From Gavia stellata (taxonomy: Eukaryota > Chordata > Aves > Gaviiformes > Gaviidae), in contig NC_082595.1 of NCBI RefSeq assembly GCF_030936135.1, forward strand, positions 112,422,334 to 112,486,333: DNA of 64,000 bases. Direction: 5' to 3'. The notes under the pieces are model-generated. The model was not told the DNA's origin and did no database searches. It saw only the letters and a list, made by a program, of their open reading frames with translations. The position numbers and the translations under genes were made by a program. Of the stretch, positions 25,368-40,300 are shown piece by piece; the stretch's first letter is position 1; each line of letters starts with the position of its first letter.

Positions 25368-28300
25368 CTGGGGACAAGGCAGATGACACCACCAGGTTAG
25401 CCAGGCTCGGAGGGACCAGGAGGAAAGCAGGCAGAGCACCAGACCCGTTCCCTGTACGGCCGGTCGACAAAGCCCCTGCCACCTTCCTGCACCCACTTTC
25501 CCCATCATACACGCTCCCCACGGGCACAGCAGATCTGGACCACAGCCTCTGCCTTGATCTGCGGGGCCGGCCAGGCTGCCCTCCCCAGGCACTAAGCCCC
25601 ATCCCTGCCAGCCCGATGTTGGGGCTTGTTCCCTTCCCACACCTTCCCAAGCCTGTTAGGGAGCAGGCTCACCTCCACCCTGCCCTCCTCAGAGGCGGGA
25701 GTCAGAAACTCCTGCCCTGAGCCCAGGCATGCAGGATTCTACCCTGCGGTACTGCTCCCTCTCTGCCCCTCCCAGCAGTATCTCTATTATTTTGCTTAAA
25801 TTAATTTGATCATCTCAGATACCTATGTGAAAAATCGCTCCCTGAATCCATTTGCAGTTCAAGCTGGGGGTCGCGTGCTTTGCATTGACCGTGAAGACAC
25901 GCAGAGGAGGGGAACACACAGGGAGGAGGGGAACCCAACACCAGCTTTTGGATAATCAGGTGCCTTTTACACCAGCCTTTGGAAGAAGCCTTCACTGCCT
26001 CTTTTGAGGACATGAGAAAACCACAGAGGACTGAGAGCTGGACCTCGAAACAAGCTTTCAGGCGCGGTTCAGAGAATGCAGACAGGAAGGTAAACGGATG
26101 GTGTGGCACTGGTGTCTGGTGACTGTAAGGTAACGGTCATCGCAGAACCAAAACGAGTAGTGCTGAGCAGCACCAGAGGCTGAGCTGGGCACAGAGTCAG
26201 GGCAGAGGGCTTATTCCTAATCATTACTCTGAAATTCAGAGCAGTTTGGGATTATGTCCCAGCCACAGAGCCTTAAAAGACTCTTCAGTTCAAAGTTTCT
26301 TTTATCCTGGAAGAAGAGACCGCACAGATGGGCCTTAGAAAGGTGGAGGTGGGGAACGAGGGGAACACCAGCTCCGGGGAGCAGAGCACTGAGCAGCTCA
26401 CTGCAGGGGATGGGCAAGCCTGGGCAGGAGGATTACACCATCCGGTCAGTCCCCATCTTGAAGATCAAATTTATTTAAGCTTCTTAGCTATCCAAATCCT
26501 TCTTGCATAGAAGCCTCATTACACTAATTGGAAAGACAAGACAACCTGGCTATTACTTCTTTGCTGTAATTACAGTTCAAACTCGACTCTGGAGGCTCCA
26601 CATGAGAGCTGGGGTGCCCAGGGCTTCCCAAGCAGGGTGTACACATGTGGCAGCGGCCAGCTCCGCAGAGGACATGGGGTCCCTTGCCCTCATTCCTCAG
26701 CAGCTTCCTGGGGCATTTCTAATGGGACTCTGTCTCCTCCGAGTTTGTTTTCTCTCTTAATCAAAACTCAGGCAGTCAGGCAGAGCTGGCACAGAGCAAG
26801 GGGAGCAAATCGGTCCCTGGATCTCTACACAGCCCTTGCAGCAGGGGAGAAAGCAGAGCAGCTGCAGTGTCCACACGTTCCCTGGTAGGGACATCCCCCC
26901 TCCACCCTGGCTCTCCCAGTGACTCCAGCACGGGGCATGTCAGTGAGGTCGCAGACCGAACTCATCAACCAAAGCAACACCAACAGCAGCTTAACTTTTT
27001 ATACTAAGACTCCCAAATTAAGCACTCCTGCCCAGCATGCAGACACAATATCTGCTGCTCTGGGTACCTACTGGTGCCACCCTTCCCACTGCCCAACGGT
27101 GCAAGTCACCCTTGCTGGCTTACATCCAAGCTGGTCACTAAGCTGCAACCGCAGCCAGGATGAGTTGAACAGGGCAGCAGAGATAGGAGTATTTGTTTCA
27201 AACTAATCTCCGGTACAACAGCCCCCCATCACGTTGTGCGAAGTTTGTTTCAAACCCATGCAACAGCCCGCACACACCTCTCACAAGGAAGTCAGCTCAA
27301 GTTTCATGTGGTCACAGACAGCATGACGCAGAGAGCCATTCCCACTGGCATTCCTGTTTTTAAGCGGAGTATTCGCTGCCCTGAACAGCAGCAGCACCGA
27401 AGCAAAGCCTGCAGTCAGAGCACAGCAGCCAAGCCCAAAGCCCACGCGCTGAGTTCACCTACCACGACCACTCCATAGTGGATGTGTGCCAGGGTGAGGA
27501 AAGCAGTTAACAAGTAGAGGAGAAGTGTTTCGCTGTTCGGCACGAACCCAGACATCACCACGAAGAGCACCGCCGCTATGGGGAGCAGCATCCAGTTTAG
27601 AGGCTGGCAGCGCGTGCTGCTCATCTGACAGACGATCAGTTGGCACTGCAGGAAGAGAAAGCTGTCAGAGCTTGCACCCAGTATTGACTCTGCAAGCTCA
27701 GAGCTGTCCACAGTGCAGACAGGATGGTCACACACGTACATGTACCAATCATCCGCGCTTACAGCTACCATCACGCAGTTTCCCCGAGTTTCTCACTCAG
27801 GATCTTTCTGTGCATTAGAATTCCTGTGGGACACAGGGAGCAAAGCCCTGGGGGGCAGGCAGGTAATACAGAAACAGGCATCAAGGGTGTCTTTAAAAGA
27901 AAAAGGAGTTTCCCTAGAGCTGACCGAGCCATACCAGCGTTATCTGCATGATCAGCAGAAAATCCTGCCAAGCAGCAGCGTGAGCTGCTGGCCCCAGGGT
28001 GTGCACAGAGCTGCTCAGCCACATGCCTGAGGAGATGAGCACAGGTGCCTCTGTTAAGGTCTCAAGCAAGCAGAGATGCAATATGCAGCTAAATCCAATT
28101 TTGACAAAAGCTTTGGTCCCCCCCCATTTTAAGTTTATCCCAAAAAAGGAAGCAGGAACTCCTTTCGTATTAGCAGTTTGCTATTCACAACACAGAGGAT
28201 GCACACGTGTGTAAATACACCCAATTTAACTAATTCTCTAGTTTCTCAACAGCGAGAGCTGCAGCACAAAATTCACAGACCCCAAACCCTGTCTACTTTC

Positions 28301-31300
28301 CCGTTTGTTCTTTCAATCGTAGCAAAATAGAAAAGCTGTTAAGCTAATCTTCACATCTCCCTTCTCTCCTCGCATTTGAGCTGGTCTTTTTCTTCTTGCC
28401 TCCCAAGCGCCCTAGCAAGCTTCACGCTCCCCAGGGGATAAACTGGAGCATAAAGCAGAAGACGCTTACAGAAATGTTAGCGAAGGCTGTTCCAACCATG
28501 AAATAGAAGAGCCTGGGATGGACCTCCAGGATGTCTGTCGGGGACATAAAGATCCACGTGGTGCAGAGCAGGAACAGCAACACTGGGGATACCAGTGGCA
28601 GCATGATTTCATACACAGAGTGGTGCTTCAAGGTGTTATTTTTATAGGCCCTGAAAGGCAAGCAAAGACATGAAAATACCTGGAAGTACAGCTGAGAAAC
28701 ACCTGGTCCCTGTCTTCAGGAGAGGGCTGCAAAATCTCATTGGCCATTCTGCTAGTCAAAACTGACAGGATCAGTCATAACCACGGTCAGACAAGGAAGA
28801 TGCACACCTGCACACCTTCATTGTTAACCCAAACCTCCCAAAACTCCTGAATTACAGAGGCACATGGACATCTGGCTTCTGGGTTGTGACCAACAGGACA
28901 AGCCTACAAAAGCTAGGGGCCCTTCTGCAAAGACCCTGCTGAGCAGGCTGCCAGCCCGCTCCTCCCAGTGCACCCTGCAAACTGGGACCTTCTGGTGTGT
29001 CAGAGCCACTTCACAGGTCTGAAGACAGTTGTCTGAAAACCACTAAGGAAAACAAGTTCTAAGAGGCGTTGGAGGCTCTTGCAAAGGTGCTAGTGCAGGG
29101 AGGGAGACCTGAGGATGGAAAAACTTACTTGTAGAAGTTATAGAGGCTCATTGGCAGCGTCACAGTGAGCGCGCAAGCTGGAAGAGAAAGAGCCACGTTA
29201 TTGCCCCACAATAGAGGGAGACCATCACGTGCATCCCACAAAGGGGCAGGTGGTTGTGCTCTGGTTTAAGTTGCTCGCAACAAAAACAGCTCAGAGGTGC
29301 ACCGAGAATAGCTCGGCACGTTTAAAAGTAGGTGCTCGTAAGTCTGGGCCAAGAGCTGTAATTACAAGATAAGGTGTCCTATAAATTAAAGACATTTCAA
29401 TTTTTAAAAGTTGCATTAATGAGCCCAGTACTGTGCTTTAAACAGTTACAAAGTTTAATTATAATACTGTCTTTAATGAGACATGAGGCGAGTTCAAACT
29501 CCACAAGCGACATAGCTGTGCACAACAGTTTTCAGTCTTCATAATAAAGCCAATTTGCTATTTCTCCCACTGTGAGCAAGCATTTTCAGTTCCCACTGTG
29601 CAAAAAAGTTCTTGTCGTTTAACTTGACAAATGATACAAAGAGTCTAAATAACTTTGAAAAAATTTAGACCTCAACAGGGAACATCATCTGCTACACTCA
29701 AACCCGTGAGAGTCTATCACAACTCTAGCAGTAGGTATTTTAACAGAGCTGTAAATACTCCTGCTTCTAAGAACCCAACTCCTATCCAAGTGCACAAATC
29801 CGGGCCATGTAGGCATCCTGCTCTATTTTTCACATCGGAAAAGTGCATTTATTATTCATATGTTAAGTTACACGGCTGGCAAAGGAAAGCTCAGAATGTC
29901 CACCTGATTAAGAAAACTGCCAGCATTAGATTTAACATAACAATTCAAGACATACTGATTTGAAATTAAGTAGTTACAATTAACCCCTAAAGAAAGGGAC
30001 ACAGACTAAGAAAATTTAAACTAAGCAAGTACTTCTGAATAAGCTGAATTTCATTAAGCAAAGACAGCTCTGCCCTGCTAAGCTTCACCTGCATTACTCC
30101 CCCCTTTGCAGTGGTTGTTCCAACTGACCCCTAGAGAGAAAGGCTGGGCTTTTATTTAATTTTATTTAATTTTTTATTTAATTTTTAGATGGGTGGACGG
30201 AGGGCAGGATCCCCAAACACCAGAGTGCTTTTCCCCACCTCCGTGGCTGTAACCTCCCTCCTGCAGCAGCGTTTGGGTTCTGGGTTCTGCCCCAGCCATG
30301 CTGCAGGGTGAGACAAAGCCCCGGGCAGCAAACCAAGCACGCTCTGCAAACAGCCCGAGCGCAGGGGGGGTCACCGCTGGCTCCCAGCACCCACCCGCAC
30401 ACTGGGCTGCGTTTTATCCCCCGAAAACCCCAGGGCTCTCACTGAAAACAAACCGCGCTTCCCCCGGGCACTGCGATGCCCGCAGCCTGGGCACTCGGGC
30501 AACACGGCTATTCGGAGGAGACGTGTTTTCACACACTCGCAGGTCCCAGGCATGAGGGAGTCTCCTGTTTAGCATCCAGGGGCTGGTGCTCGGCTCCAGC
30601 TGCCTCCCAGCACCCTGGCACAGCCGGCCCCGAGCAGCAGCCACAACCCTCAGCCGCTCTCGTCTGCCCACTACACCACTCCGGGCCAGGAACCATTTGG
30701 TGTCTACCCACACAAACCCTTTAGCCCCAGGCAGGCAGCGCCAGGGCTGATGCCCTGAGCAGCAGCGTGCGCCTGTGCCCTCAGGATTGGCACAAAATAT
30801 ATCTGAGGCATGAGCGCAGCGCTCCGCTTCCTTGCTCTTTTGGTCAACACGGACCCAGGCAGACTGGAGTTAACTTCTCCAAAATAACTATGCAGAAGAC
30901 AACAATACTTTGAAATCCTGGGCAAGGGCAGGCTGCAAGAACACCCTCAATTAGTCACTTCAATAACAGCCTACAGGAGCTTTCATTACAGCAAACAGAA
31001 CAGCATTATCCTATAATTAAGACATTGGGTTTTGTTAAAAAGGTGGAGTTTAAAAGACAGGCTTCAACATGGAGTTTCTTACCAATAATCATTGCAGTGA
31101 ATAGGTCTCTATATAAGAAATTAAACAGGAAAGGTGCATACCAGGCCTCAACTCCCACAATGGCTGTCACTATGTAGACAATTGAAATGGTCTGAAAGAA
31201 AGCACAGGACAAGCAGGCGTGAGCAACCGGACAGGTAAGTCTGGCAGCACCCGACCCGGCGGCACAACGCGCGTGCCAGGCAGCTCGACAAGTGCGCTTT

Positions 31301-34300
31301 AAGCTACATCATGTTCAGTTCTCCCCACCGGCAGGAAGGAGAAAAATTAATAAAAAAATACACAAGGATTCCGTGTTACCAGACCAGGTCTAATAAGCAT
31401 AGTAGTGAGCTGCTGAGAATGCGACCGGGAGAGCTGCTCCTCGCAGCACGAGCAAAGATGCCCTCCCACAGCTTGAACTCACAAGATGCTTGAAGCACAG
31501 AGAGACAGGTTTTATATTACAAATTGCAGTGACCAACTCTGGAGGGTTTGTTTGGGGACTCGTTCTTATCCGTCTGCTGAAGCAACCACAGGGAAAAAGC
31601 TAACAAGGGATATTTCAGTTTTAATAGCAACCCTGAAGCTGGGTGAAGCAGGCTGCAGGGCAGCTTAGCCCTCCACCTTTCTGCAACAGGCAGAGATCTG
31701 AAAGCACTAGGGTTAAGGTTTTGGAGAAAGGGGTCAGAGTATAGTCAGAGGGGACCAGCTACGGTCTCCTTTTACTAGCCGAGATTATTATTGCAATTAA
31801 TGCAGCTCCATTAATGGCACTCTTCTTCCAACTTGTTGCATTTCCCACCCAGCGCCTGATAAACCAGAAGATAAAGGAGTGCTGTGGGCTGCGCGGTGCT
31901 GTGAGACTGCAGCCTGGCTAGGAAGGACAGTTGCCAGCAGTAAGGGTGAGCTGTACCATCCAGAGCCTGCTCCCAGTTCCCACCGGCTCTTCAGAAAGAG
32001 CTTCCTGCAGAGAAGTCCTTAATGAGGGACGGACATGCCAGCATACCAAAGGGTCCATCACCATCAGTCTCAACATCGGCTGCCCAGTTACCTCAGCATG
32101 GAGGGGCACCTCCCCAGGAACCTTTCCTCCAGGCACAGTGATTAACGTGCCAAGTAGTTACTCTGCTACATTTTGGGACACATTCTGCTAGTGCCAAAAG
32201 GCACCCCAAAATTCTAGGCTTGAATTTACCCATGCTGGTATTCTGCAGAAAACTAACTAGAGCAGCAATTTGGGTGGCCAAAACACGCATCTTAGGACAG
32301 CAGAAACCAGGCAGAGGAAACACAAGGCAATATCCATTCTTCAAGCCTCGTTTTTTGTGGAGAGTCCATCTGCAAAAGCTACTCAGAACAAAATAAGAAC
32401 CACACCATACAAACCTCCTTGGATTTAATGGTTTTGAGCAGTCAAACTCTAGTGCCACATGACGCTGGCTCACTAACGCTCAAAGTCACGCAAGCAGCCT
32501 TGGAAAGCTCTCCTCCTCCATAATGCCCGGAGGCAGGCTGGAGACACCCACCTCCAGAGAGCATTGCAGCGACCCATTTACAAGGCTTCGGACACGTGGC
32601 AGAGCTGCACGCGTCCCTCGCACACCTCAGTGGGCACTACTGCACCCCAGGCACGCTAGCACTTTATTGAGCTTCTGCTGAAGCCCGGCTGCGGCAAGTA
32701 CTTACCACCTGGCTGATGTCATATCCCCAGGGCAGGAAGAGGATCCCTGTGTTATACTTCTCCCAGTGGGAGAGGATGAATGAAAACAAGACCACCCACA
32801 AGAGGAGGTAGAGAACGAAGACACTGACACCCGTGGAGCCCCGTCCAAAGGTGGAGTAGACTGTCACGACAAAGTACACGCACGCCCAGCTGTCCAAGCC
32901 ATGGTCAAAAAGCTCTCCCAGGGGCGTGCTGGAGTTGGTCCGGCGAGCCTGTTTCCCATCAACGCCATCTGGGAAGAGAAGAAGGAGAAACAGGGAGTTT
33001 TGCTGGACACCCCCACACAAAGCAATGGACCAGTTTGCAGCTGACAAAGTGCACGCAGCCAGTGAACAGCAGCTTTCACTACCTCCGTCCTCTAACAGGG
33101 AGCGCACTTCCCACCCCCCTGCTCTACTTGAGACTGAAAAATACGATAAAGTCTGATGAGATTACATTTCTTTAAAGCAGACAGAATTTCACAATTCGTC
33201 TCAAAGTCAGTTCCAGCATCCTCGTTTCACATCAGCTGCCCTGGGAGAACTTCCTTCTATCCACTTCGCAAAGCAGCTCACAGAAACTGCTCTACCAGCC
33301 CGAGCAGCAATTGGATTAGTGCATGGCAGAAGCCCAGAACCAAAAATTTCTCAACGGGCTCGGAGATAAGATGACACACAGCCGCAGCATGAACAGACGA
33401 CAGACACAAACCCCCACAATCAACTAGATAAAGTCTTACCTAACGTATAGGCAACGAAATTGAGGAGACCCACAATGACCCACACTCCGTTCGGAACATG
33501 CTGGTGATCAGGAGCTGCAGAGATCAGAAAGACCCGAGTCAGGACAGGTCAGAATGTACTTGCCATGGGTTTATTTTGGCACAAGAGGCACAGCAACAAG
33601 GACCGGCAGCTCACCAAGACAAAGCACCTATACAACTCAAACAGTGAAACTGAGATGTTAGCTTTCCAGGACATGATAGCAGAGCTGTTCCACAACAGCA
33701 TGTGAAACCAGGTCACCGAGGACTGCTTTCCAGGACATACTTGACCTCTGTCCCCAGCTCCCTAGACTCAGGGGATCTAAGAACTGGCGATGGCAACTAG
33801 CAACTGTAGCCCAAATGCATGACGTGGAAGTGTGTGCAGATCAGACTCTCCTCAATCTCTTGCTCACAGAGCATCAAGCAGAGCCTCTTCGAGATGTGGC
33901 GACACCCTGCCTCTGCAGAAACATGTCAGGATTCCCCGCCCAGTCTCCAGCCTGCATCCTGCCAATTGAAGCAGAGTTCCTCCTTAAAAACATCTCCACC
34001 TCCTCCAGCACTGTTTTCGGCAAATCGCCAGCTTAGCCGTCTGCAACTCAGAGCTCAAAGGTGCATTTGAAAAAAGCAGGAAGAGGCATGGCTTCTTGGC
34101 AGCAGCCTCGCAGAAGGGCACATGGAGGTCTCCGAGGGAGAACAATGATTCCATGAAATGCCACCTCCCGTTCCCTTAGAGCAGCATGATGGTGCCTTTC
34201 AGGAGCCAACGGAGGGCATCACATCTACAAAAGCATCCAACGAGGAGGGAAGGCACAAGTTTCTGGAGGCCTCACCAGCAAAATGAGAAGTTCTCTTTCC

Positions 34301-37300
34301 AGGCAGGACATGTATAACACGTATGTAGAAGGGTCCCAAAGCATGAGCTTCATCATCCCTTTGGCAGAGCCCAAGTTTCTGGACTTCTGATGTCCTGGGG
34401 ATTCTCACGTTGAGCTTCCTTCCCTGAGCTACTGTCAGTTTTTCTTCCCACAGCTCATGGACCAAAACACAGTCCAAATCTTAGCTAACAGCCACTGATG
34501 CCACCGGAGCTTTTGAAAGCCTAGCATATTGAGAACAGTACTTGTCTACCTACCAATAAAAGCTATCCCAAGAAACCAGTATTTTTCCCACTTAACTGTG
34601 TTTTGATGATTGGCCCAGCTTTAGAAGAACTAGCTGAACTCTCCTGAGCAACCTCAACCAAACCTGGCAGGGGCAAAGGGAGAGAAAAATACAGAAGCTA
34701 CTGATAAGTGACTGAGAGTTATCATGCTGGATTAATCTTTTCCCTGGGACACCCCCATAAGGAAGGGGACACAACTGAACCTTTGGATTTATGAATAGAT
34801 GAACATGGATACTGTTAAAAAGTTTAAAGCTGTGCATATCCTTGCCTTATGCAGAATGGGGGAACTGAGAAAGAGGACTTTGCCTTTGTTAGTCTGACTG
34901 TGGTGCTGGCATGTTTTTGCAAGAGGGCAATTAGCTGGGATGCAAAGAACAAGGCTCTACCTGCTGACTTCGGGAAAGCAGAGTTTCCCACATTACCCTG
35001 TTAGATTTTACAATAAGAGCACTGGGTTCTTGTCTGCTCTGTAGGCAGAGCCGATTCCTACTCAAGATTTCGGCTGTTTCCTCCTCCCTCGCCCGCATGC
35101 TGCCAGCCAGGCTTATGTCCACCCCGCAGCCGGAGGGAAGGTGTGCTATTCATCATGAAGCCCAGCAAGTTCAACCCCTCAACTCTGTCCCTCCTCTGGC
35201 ACAGCCACCTGCCTCTGGGAAGGCCCAGAGTAAGAGGCCTGATCAATGAGCACCAGAAATCACAGCAGAGGAGGTGACAGATTTCACCACTCCGATGCTT
35301 CACATCCAAACAGGAACAGGCAGCCTTACCAGAAGCATAAAAGTCAGGGTCGAAGTATGCCATGAGGAAGAAGTTGAAGACAAGCAGCAGGAAGCCAGAA
35401 AACGTTATCAAATTTGGGGCCAGCCAGGTAGGGAAGATCTATGGGAAAGCAGCAAAAGAATACATGAACTCGTTAAAACATGTAATAAGGACCACGCGCT
35501 GCTCCCAGCCACGGCAGAGACCTGGTTACAATCGTCTGGGCGTTAGACAACACTGCTTAGTTGCATCTGACATATCACGGGGCAGCAGAAAGCTGCAGGC
35601 TGGAAGGCAGTGCCCTTTGTAATTAGTTGCACCACTAACGAAGCAGGTCTTTTCAGCCAAGCAGGGCCTTTCAGCTGACAGTTTTGCAGAGAAGACTTTG
35701 CGGTGACCAGAGTTTTGCTATCCCACTCAGGACAGGATGAGGTCTCACCTTCACTATCGTGTTCCAGAAGGGATGCATGACGTAGAGAGACAGGGGGTTG
35801 CTGTCCACGGCACTGTACTGTAAAGAAAAGGAAAACCAAAAAACATTAGGGCTCCAACAACAGTTGTGGGAAGCCAGACATCCCAAATATCGAGCCTTCC
35901 CTGAGGATACCTGCTACCCAAGTCTTGGCATTGCAAAGACACTCGGGTCAGGGATGGAGTCTCACCGGGAACGGTGCTAAACAACCCGAAAAGCACCCAC
36001 CAACTCCAGCGACACTGGCCACGGACCCACAGAGGCAGCTCTCAGGTGCACGTCTCATGCCTGCACCCCCTCCCTCCCCTGCGCAGGGAGCAGCCGCATG
36101 AGAAGAGTGGGTAGCTTGCCCACTGCAGCGCTTGTTGGAAGGTGGAGAGAGCCTCAAGGACACACAACCTCTTTTGCAGCCAACGCTCCCACCGGAGCCC
36201 CGCGCCCCGTCAGCCACACCGTAGGCCTGGGAGCACTTTGCACAAGCCGGAGAAGTAACAGTCCCCAGCCACCACACTGTGGGACCAACCCACCGAGGAC
36301 AGCTTGGTGCAGTCCTGCTCTAGCAACTCTGTCGAGTCCTGCCCCACAAGATGAGCAGGACCAGGGACCTTCTTGGCTCAGCACCCAATGGTGCCATGCA
36401 GAAGGGCAGGGGGAGACTTCCGCACCCACCACGAGAACTGGGGCCACTGCTGCAGCCCCGCTGGTCTCCAGGCTCCTTCGTGTTCATACTCCAGCACCCC
36501 CTTTTGCCAAAGGATGCAGAAGGACAGTGACAAGCCCCCTTGGTGAGGTCCCCAAAACGGGAGACTGTTCTCAGACAGGATACTAACAGGAGCTTCAAGG
36601 GACACGTTTCTGTGCTGACAGCTCTGAGCGAACCAGACACAACCAGTGACTGACCCCAGAGGTCCTGCACAGGAGCTGGCATGCTTCAGTCAAGGACTAA
36701 GACCATTGAGATTGCAGCTATCACTGTCTCATCCATACCCAGTCACTTGGAAGAGACTTTCTCCTCCCGGAAAGGCAGCAGATCTTTACAAGCAAGGTCT
36801 TCAACCCCCTCCCTTGTCCTGCAGGATCTGCAGATACTCCAAAACACCACGTGCACCACCATGCCATCACACATCCACAAGTATCTCCAAATCCCGTACA
36901 TCCTGTCACAGTTTCAGGCACGGAGGGTCATTTGGCACTAAAGAGAAGCACAGAGGCACCAGCTTCCCAGTGCAGCCATGCAGGTGACTTGGGCTGGTTC
37001 CTAGGCACCACGGGACCTGGGGCTCCCAGTCCCACCGCAGAAGGTGGGAACAGAGATTGGGGCCAGCAAGGGAACAAAGTGATCGTAGCAGAACAGGTGA
37101 CAGATTTCCCTGTTTGGAGGCAGGACCCACCTCATTTTTCCTTACTCGGTTAGGGCAGAGCAGTTTGAAGCAGTTGCCCACTGAGCTGGTGAAGGATCAG
37201 CATCTTGCTCCTTGCCTGTGTCCAGCTCAGCGAGCTGGAGTTCACATTTCCAAAGGGGGAGGATTGGTGGGTGAACACCAGGAGGCCCGTGGGTACCCCA

Positions 37301-40300
37301 CGCAGGACGGGGCTCAGAGGGCTCCTCTCCACTAAGGAGCTGAGATTTCTGCAGAGGCAGCTGCTGCCCTTAGGAAATGGGGAGGAAGAGCCCTTACCCC
37401 TCATCCCACTGCTTTTAGATCATCTGAGGTGGTCAGGGTGTATACGTGGTGGGGAAAATAAAAATAGAAATAAACAAAGACCTAAACAAGCCATGAAACA
37501 GTTTCCAATTAGAAAGTTAAAATTTGACATCATTTGGCTCTCAAGAGCACCACAAGCTGTTATCTGCTCTGCAGCTCACAGCCCCTTCCTAGCAAAGATT
37601 ACCCTGTCTAAAGTCCTCTTCTCCAAGTAACACTTTGATAAGAATCCCAAGAAAAATAACATAGGCTACCAAACTCCTCGGCTCACGTGCTCGGTGCCAA
37701 GCAGGGCAGCTCCCGGCACCCACCCACCCTGGGTCCCCATGGTTGGAACAACACCCCCACAGCTCCCCAGCACTGGCACCTGCCGCCACCCCACGCGAGT
37801 CTAATCCCAAGTTTATGAGCAGTGTTATGGAAAGCAATCAAAGCCTCCACCCCTCCTGCGCTGCCACGGACATAACCCATGCACTCCCCGAGATAAGGGG
37901 AGTTTGGTTGGTAAAAGGAAACCCATCAGCAGAGAGCAGCTCTGGGTCCCCACCCATCCCGTGGCCTTTAACTAGTCACCGTCTCTGCACCACAGAATGA
38001 CAGGGGTTGGAAGGGACCTCTGGAGATCACCCAGTCCAACGCCCTCCACCAGAGCAGGTTCATCTAGAGCAGATTGCACAGGAATGCGTCCAGGCGAGTT
38101 TTGAATATCTCCAGAGAAGGAGACTCCACAACCTCTCTGGGCAGCCTGTTCCAGTGCTCTGCCACCCTTAAAGTAAAGAAGTTCCTCCTCACGTTTAGGT
38201 GGAACTTCCTATGACCAAGTTTGTGCCCGTTACCTCTCGTCCTGTCACTGGGCACCACTGAAGGAAGACTGGCCCCATCCTCCTGGCACCCACCCCTGAA
38301 GTGTTTATAAGCATTAATAAGATCCCCCCTCAGTCTTCTCTTCTCCAGACTAAAAAGACCCAAGTCCTTCAGCCTTTCCTCATAAGAAAGATGTTCCAGT
38401 CCCCTAATCATCTCCGTAGCCCTTTGCTGTACCCTCTCCAGCAGCTCCCTGTCCTTCTTGAACCGGGGAGCCCAGAACTGGACCCAGCACTCCAGACACG
38501 GCCCCACCAGGGCAGAGTAGAGGGGGAGGATAACCTCCCTCCACCTGCTCGCCACACTCTTCTTGATGCACCCCAGGGTGCCATTGGCCTTCTTGGCACC
38601 TCCCTTGTTCCTCCCTCTGTGCTCCTCTCCTCAGCTGGAAACCCCGTGTCCCCTGGAAGCAGTCTGTCCATTCCAAAAGCTGGGAAGAAAGCGGTGGGAA
38701 AAGGCAAAACAACACCCCACAAGACAGATGCCAGCACGAGGAAGGGGCACCAGGTCCCGCCAGGCTCCGAGCGCACAGGCTAAGAGCTTACAGCATTTGT
38801 TCCTAACTGGGTGAATCCCGTCCTTGGCAAGCATTTCTGTACCCCCACCAGCTCTTCCCTGCCCTCCCCGTGGCAGATCAGTCCATCTCTCTGGGGGTTA
38901 GCCCCAGCGCTTACATCCCCAAGCCAGCAAGCCCATAGGAGCTGCAGAGCAAGATGCAGCAAAACCCCATACTCGACGCCGTACGGAGGCGAGGTTTAAG
39001 CTGCAAGGAATTTCCATCTCAGCTTAATGCAATTTTGGGGACAGAATTCCAAACGCTTTACGAGATAATAGGATTTGAACCACTGTTTAGGGGAGGAGGA
39101 GAGCTGGAGACTGATTAAATCTCATTATCCCCAAAACAGCCTGGAACAAGAAAACAGACGCAATGCTTGGAGCAAGGCAGGGGAAGCGCTCTGGAGTTTC
39201 TATGCTCGTGTTGGTAAGGCACCTCAGGGAAGCTTCCCCAGGCCCATGTCCCAGGAAGCTTTTTTCCCCTCTCTCCCTGCGTTTGGGGACTAGGGATAAA
39301 AGTCAGTAAGCGGCTTTTCCCCATGGCCACACATGTTCCCACCTTGCTTGCAGAACTCAAAGACCTGGAATGACCCGTTTCTCAGGGGGAAAGGGCAGCT
39401 GCTTTGCAGAGGTTTGCTGATGCAACCACCCCAACTTCAACCGGTCTCCTGGAGGGACACTTCTTCGCCTGCTGAGAAAGGCAGGTAGGTGCTCTGCCAC
39501 CTCAGAGGACACCAACAGACCAAAGGGACTGAGCTGGGGCTGGCTCCGGCACCAGGCTGCCTGTCACCCTAAGGGACGGCGCTCCCGGACAGCCAGGACA
39601 AGGCTGCCTGCCCGGCACAGCCGCCTGCCAGAATACCAATGACCTGCCAGGCATCTTCAGCTACAGAACTCAAAAACATCCACCATACCCAGCCTCTCTG
39701 CAATGGCTTTTCGTCATTTGGTTTCCTTCCTATAGACATTCCACCTCTTTACCTTTCTGCGCTAGCAAGAAGGGATTCCTGACCTGCATGGCATGCGCGC
39801 TCTCCGCTCCGTAAGGGACAGCAAGCCAGCAGCGCTGCTGGGGACACTGGCAGTGCGCGAAGGAGGAGGGACAGCCAAGGACAGGCAACATGGGCACGCT
39901 CACCACCTCCTCAGGGTGCAGGGGGCCTCTGCCTGGTCAGAGCTGGAAGCAAAGCAAGCTGTGGAAGACACTTCACTTGCAGCTCACCCTTCTGGCTGCT
40001 CACCCTCCAAGCCCACGCCACGGGAAGAGAGCAGGTCATGCCACGCTGGTGGTGGAGGCAGAAGCCTGTCCTTGAAGGAAGCCCTTAGCCAGGCTCCTCG
40101 TTCCTGCGTCAGCCCTCCAGGGCCAACATTTTTGGAGACTGACATTCCCAGAGAAATACAGGCTCAGGATATCTGTCTCGATCTGCCTGTCCATACACAC
40201 TTGCACCTTGAAGCAAAGCTGAGAAGGGGCCCAACCACCCCCGAGAGCACCAGGCTGAGGCGTGGGGCTCGTACCCCCCCAAAGCTCCTCACACACTCAG

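Larger units (their letters stand above)
25368..35748 (-). other. SELENOI introns 2-9
   Basis: Introns 35439-35748, 33515-35329, 32969-33439, 31192-32705, 29178-31082, 28651-29128, 27646-28469 and 25368-27462. Apart from a TTTAATTTTA-type low-complexity run at 30150-30187 I see no repeat, exon or RNA gene that I can name. Confidence 0.65.
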
